The notes under the pieces: model-generated
Database searches by the model: none
Told to the model about the DNA's origin: nothing
The model's input: the letters and a program-made list of their open reading frames with translations, nothing else
NCBI GenBank assembly: GCA_000383115.1
Contig: KB910524.1
Span: 9,362-52,906, forward strand
Direction of reading: 5' to 3'
Origin: an alpha proteobacterium SCGC AAA015-N04
GTDB lineage: Bacteria > Pseudomonadota > Alphaproteobacteria > Puniceispirillales > Marisalimonadaceae
DNA: 43,545 nucleotides
Translations under genes and position numbers: made by a program
Shown here: positions 42,127 through 43,545 of the stretch, piece by piece
Position numbering within the stretch: position 1 is the first letter of the stretch
Layout: every line of letters starts with the position of its first letter

Positions 42127-43035
42127 ATGATGGATATTAAAAACTTAACTAACGATTTTGGTGTAGAAGTAAGAAATTTTGATTGCTCAAAAAAAATGGG
42201 TTATGATGAATTAAATTTACTTAAAAAAACTATTCAAGATAGACATTTTATATGCTTTAAAAATCAAAAATTAGATGGGGATACACTTGCTAGTTTTACA
42301 AAAAACTTTGGTAAATTAGAGGCCTATCCAGAAAAAGATAAAACAAAGGGAAAAATAGAAATATTTAATGTTTCTAATGTTTCTGAAGATGGTGAACATT
42401 TAGATCCTGATGACCAAAGAGTTATTCTCCAAAAAAATAATTCAAGGTGGCATACAGATAGCTCTTACAGATATTTACCATCTATTTTTTCTATCCTCTA
42501 TGGTCAAGAAACTTTACCCCCTAAAGCAGAAGGCGGGCAAACTCAGTTTTCAAATATGTTGTTAGCATATGATCATTTGCCTGAGGATAAAAAAATTCTT
42601 TTAGAACCATTACACCAAGTTCACTCTTACAATGATATTAGAAGATTAGAACCTGGCCTTCCAGAACTTACTTATGAAGAAAAATCTAACTTTCCACCCG
42701 TAACTCACCCTATAGTAAGAGTTCATCCCGACAGAAACTTTAGAAAATCTCTTTATTTTACTTCTAATACGAGTCTAGAAATTGGTGGAATGAGCCTGGA
42801 ACAAGGTAAGGAGTTACATAAATGGCTTGTTAATTATATTAGTCAGCCTAAATTTTGTTATACTCATAAGTGGCAAAAAAATGATCTTATTATGTGGGAT
42901 AATAGAGTGTTGTTACATAGGGTAATTCCCTATGATTACGCTAAATATAGAAGAGCAATGATTAGGGGAACTGTAGAGGGAGAAGTTCCTGTTCTTGGTC
43001 CATTTTCAAATGAAGTAAGATTAAATAATAATTAA
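42127..43035 (+). CDS. TauD/TfdA family 2-oxoglutarate/Fe(II) dioxygenase
   Basis: A 302-residue oxygenase. SRWHTDSSY gives His109 and Asp111, WDNRVLLHR the distal His near 264, and YRRAMIRGTVEGE the 2-oxoglutarate Arg. The N-terminus FGVEVRNFDCSK is a shortened family opening. AGGGA lies 6 nt before two adjacent ATGs (42127, 42130); either may be used. It is the third TauD of the window and the most divergent. A DehI-like gene follows after 21 bp. Substrate unknown; alkyl or aryl ether or sulfonate substrates are known in the family. Confidence 0.92.
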   Translation: MMDIKNLTNDFGVEVRNFDCSKKMGYDELNLLKKTIQDRHFICFKNQKLDGDTLASFTKNFGKLEAYPEKDKTKGKIEIFNVSNVSEDGEHLDPDDQRVILQKNNSRWHTDSSYRYLPSIFSILYGQETLPPKAEGGQTQFSNMLLAYDHLPEDKKILLEPLHQVHSYNDIRRLEPGLPELTYEEKSNFPPVTHPIVRVHPDRNFRKSLYFTSNTSLEIGGMSLEQGKELHKWLVNYISQPKFCYTHKWQKNDLIMWDNRVLLHRVIPYDYAKYRRAMIRGTVEGEVPVLGPFSNEVRLNNN

Positions 43036-43056
43036 AATTTAATTGTATGATTTAAA

Positions 43057-43545
43057 ATGAATTCTGATATTTCTTATGACCCAGTTTCAGTTATAGATGA
43101 AAAAGAAGCTACTGGAGAAACTGCAAAAATTTTCAAAGATATTAGAGAGACTATGAATATTCCACTAATAACATCTATATGGAGAGGTTTGGCAGAGATT
43201 GATGATAGTTTAAAAAAAATTTGGACTATTGCTAGACCAATCTATGAAACACATAATCCTGAAAAAAAACTAAAAGAAATTATTGAAGAAATTAAACTTC
43301 CTTTACTGCCAAAATTTACAGATGATGAACTATCAAAATGCAGACTTACACCTAAAGATTGGGAAGAAATTTTGATTATTTTAAAAGCATATAACCGTTC
43401 AAATGGGATGAATATGGTTGTATTGCACTCAATTATCAAACAAAATTTTCCAAATTGCTTAAAGATCCCAAAAAATAACAAAAAAAAGATAATTTGGCCA
43501 GTACTACAAAAACTCAAAAAAAAAGAAGAAATCAAACCCAATATT
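43057..43545 (+). CDS. DehI-like (2-haloacid dehalogenase group I) family protein, N-terminal part, cut by right edge
   Basis: An open frame of 163 codons runs from ATG 43057 to the window edge. EATGETAKIFKDIRETMNIP and IWRGLAEIDDSLKKIWTIAR near residues 18-70 follow the DehI-type repeat (ASGE-x-x-x-x-Y-x-D-I, FRALA-x-x-P-x-x-L-x-x-xW). The Lys-rich remainder KIPKNNKKKIIWPVL fits the linker to the second repeat, where the catalytic residues would partly lie. It is probably co-transcribed with TauD. Dehalogenation is a family property, not shown here; many DehI-like proteins are of unknown function. Confidence 0.78.
   Translation, partial: MNSDISYDPVSVIDEKEATGETAKIFKDIRETMNIPLITSIWRGLAEIDDSLKKIWTIARPIYETHNPEKKLKEIIEEIKLPLLPKFTDDELSKCRLTPKDWEEILIILKAYNRSNGMNMVVLHSIIKQNFPNCLKIPKNNKKKIIWPVLQKLKKKEEIKPNI

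Noticed and set aside
43242-43541. Minus-strand frame of 99 codons near the right edge
   Set aside because: It is antisense to the DehI-like frame, which has a proper start and recognisable repeats.
1-43545. CRISPR arrays, insertion sequences, rRNA, riboswitches
   Set aside because: No regularly spaced repeats, transposase motifs, rRNA segments or recognisable riboswitch cores were seen. All gene-free gaps inside the window are shorter than about 180 bp.

Overview
The window is AT-rich (by eye roughly 30% GC), densely packed and mostly in tight operons. It carries alphaproteobacterial hallmarks: a DUF2842-type small membrane protein, a 17 kDa antigen-type glycine-zipper protein, DUF3726, and several TauD and PhyH oxygenases. 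This suggests a streamlined pelagic alphaproteobacterium with a SAR11/HIMB59/AEGEAN-169-like lifestyle. The exact lineage is inference; no rRNA is present.

Layout. (1) 1-905: a tRNA-Arg(TCG) with a truncated tyrosine integrase reading away from its 3' end, so a tRNA-integrated element probably lies left of the window. (2) 942-8479, minus strand: a peptide/amide uptake operon made of a beta-propeller (NHL) protein, a family-5 binding protein, a strong hairpin, two Dpp/Opp-type permeases, a fused double ATPase and an AbgB-like M20 amidohydrolase. (3) 8602-15817: an SDR without the catalytic Tyr, a DadA-like oxidase coupled to an EthD-like protein, a stand-alone MotA-N-like membrane protein, then a thiolase/PhyH/TauD/AbrB run.

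(4) 15887-33818: about 18 kb of minus-strand genes, almost all exported or membrane-anchored. They are interrupted only by a plus-strand pair, a five-TM membrane protein overlapping a small winged-helix protein (23153-24017). The locus encodes a TolQ/MotA-type channel, an ExbD/MotB-type one-TM protein, a lytic transglycosylase, CsgG/FlgT-like and LPP20-like periplasmic proteins, lipoproteins, coiled-coil proteins, a glycine-zipper protein and a membrane-anchored domain resembling the Lon (S16) protease fold. No flagellin, rod, hook, export or Tol-Pal genes are visible. I read it as a candidate undescribed ion-driven envelope complex; this is inference from composition and synteny.

(5) 33905-43545: catabolic genes. 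These are PhyH and TauD oxygenases, an M19 dipeptidase homologue missing metal ligands, a 567-residue unknown protein, a frameshifted DUF3726 gene, an enolase-superfamily protein, DUF2842, an SDR, a VOC protein, another TauD and a truncated DehI-like gene.

Three genes (29530-30452, 32773-33337, 38407-39028) are each put out of frame exactly at an A/T homopolymer of 8-11 bases. Homopolymer sequencing error, transcriptional slippage and phase variation are all possible. Several genes start at TTG behind a good Shine-Dalgarno sequence.
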